A stretch of DNA of 6,516 nt. It comes from UMGS1474 sp050946775. Its GTDB lineage: Bacteria; Bacillota; Clostridia; Oscillospirales; Acutalibacteraceae. The notes under the pieces are model-generated. The model was not told the DNA's origin. It ran no database searches and saw only the letters and a list, made by a program, of their open reading frames with translations. The stretch spans positions 1 to 6,516 of the forward strand of contig JBMNVL010000108.1 in the NCBI GenBank assembly GCA_050946775.1. The letters are read 5' to 3'. Shown in pieces: positions 6,285 through 6,516 of this stretch. The position numbers and the translations under genes are program-made. Positions within the stretch are counted from its first letter, which is position 1. Every line of letters begins with the position of its first letter.

Positions 6285-6300
6285 GCCCGAGGCCCACAAA

Positions 6301-6405
6301 GTCGCACAAAAAAATATAGGGGTATAGCTCAGTTGGTAGAGCAGCGGTCTCCAAAACCGCGTGCCGAGGGTTCAAGTCCTTCTGCCCCTGCCATGATTGT
6401 GCGAC
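6301..6405 (+). repeat. 9-bp perfect inverted repeat clamping tRNA-Trp
   Basis: GTCGCACAA (6301-6309) and TTGTGCGAC (6397-6405) are exact reverse complements. They lie 8 bases before and 3 bases after the mature tRNA-Trp. In a precursor transcript they would form a stem that brings both ends of the tRNA together, resembling rRNA processing stems in arrangement. The effect on RNase P or RNase Z type processing is not known from the sequence. Confidence 0.6.
6318..6393 (+). tRNA. tRNA-Trp (anticodon CCA)
   Basis: A complete 76-base cloverleaf. Acceptor AGGGGTA (6318-6324) pairs with TGCCCCT (6383-6389, one T-G pair), followed by discriminator G6390, the expected Trp identity base, and an encoded CCA. 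The D-arm is TAGCTCAGTTGGTAGAGC. The anticodon stem GCGGT/ACCGC holds loop CTCCAAA with CCA at 6351-6353. The T-loop is TTCAAGT. No separate strong promoter is visible immediately upstream, so it may be co-transcribed from 5800-5827. Confidence 0.96.
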
Positions 6406-6421
6406 TATAAAGCACAAAAGC

Positions 6422-6452
6422 CGAAAACCCTTGAGAAATCAAGGGTTTTTCG
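6422..6452 (+). terminator. Strong Rho-independent terminator after tRNA-Trp
   Basis: AAAACCCTTGA (6424-6434) pairs perfectly with TCAAGGGTTTT (6439-6449) over a GAAA tetraloop, with a T run at 6446-6450. The stem can extend to outer CG pairs with a small slip. It would end the tRNA transcript. The A-rich 5' arm gives a T-rich side in the other direction too, so it may work both ways. Confidence 0.8.
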
Positions 6453-6516
6453 CTGTTTTAAGGGCAAATTTCAAAGCATAATTTTAGGGCACAAAATTGA
6501 ATAAATTGTTCGACCA
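6453..6516. other. AT-rich tail with short direct repeats, no gene seen
   Basis: Base composition turns sharply AT-rich after the tRNA. TTTTAAGGGCAAA (6456-6468) and TTTTAGGGCACAAA (6482-6495) are related short direct repeats 26 bp apart. No reading frame is visible. Such repeats beside a tRNA 3' end could be integrase arm sites, but no integrase lies in the window. Confidence 0.35.

Noticed and set aside
5883..6417. Minus-strand frames containing F-R-D-S-N-P-G-P-T-G-Y-E-P and D-L-N-P-R-H-A-V-L-E-T
   Set aside because: These peptides are the well-known false translations of the antisense of CAU and Trp tRNA genes. The repeated R-R-Q-P-L-L-A-V-S-A-P part is the reverse reading of the tandem modules.

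Overview
The window looks like a chromosomal segment of a GC-rich (roughly 58-60% by eye) gut-type member of the Clostridia, probably an Oscillospiraceae/Ruminococcaceae-like organism. The pointers are AGGAGG-type ribosome binding sites, a type I dockerin repeat, a very large secreted protein with GLUG and InlB-like repeats, and Firmicutes-style tRNAs with encoded CCA. Species cannot be named from this sequence.

Region 1-4707 reads on the minus strand. From its promoter leftwards there is a collapsed dockerin-protein gene (4472-4707) with its own promoter, signal peptide and terminator. Next comes a 1394-residue secreted SGNH-hydrolase protein (97-4281) carrying three discoidin/CBM32-like modules, a catalytic domain, GLUG-type repeats, an InlB-like repeat and a C-terminal module. 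Last is the first 28 codons of a small protein (1-83) that runs off the window.

Region 4930-5769 (plus strand) encodes an AraC-family regulator divergent from the dockerin remnant. The two minus-strand promoters (4323-4382 and 4841-4900) are clearly related to each other. They share a palindromic TACAAT/ATTGTA element over the -35 zone and a further half-site 22 bp away. The simplest reading is that the AraC protein controls the secreted genes, and perhaps itself, as a glycan-degradation regulon.

Region 5770-6516 is a tRNA region. A good promoter (5800-5827) precedes a tRNA with anticodon CAU. After it come a hairpin, a broken 5' part of tRNA-Trp, two tandem GC-rich modules of about 110 bp, an intact tRNA-Trp(CCA) and a strong terminator. 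The two modules keep the same predicted fold although their long-hairpin sequences differ. This is the best candidate in the window for something undescribed. A 9-bp perfect inverted repeat clamps the intact tRNA-Trp. Beyond it the DNA turns AT-rich, which may mark a genome-island edge.
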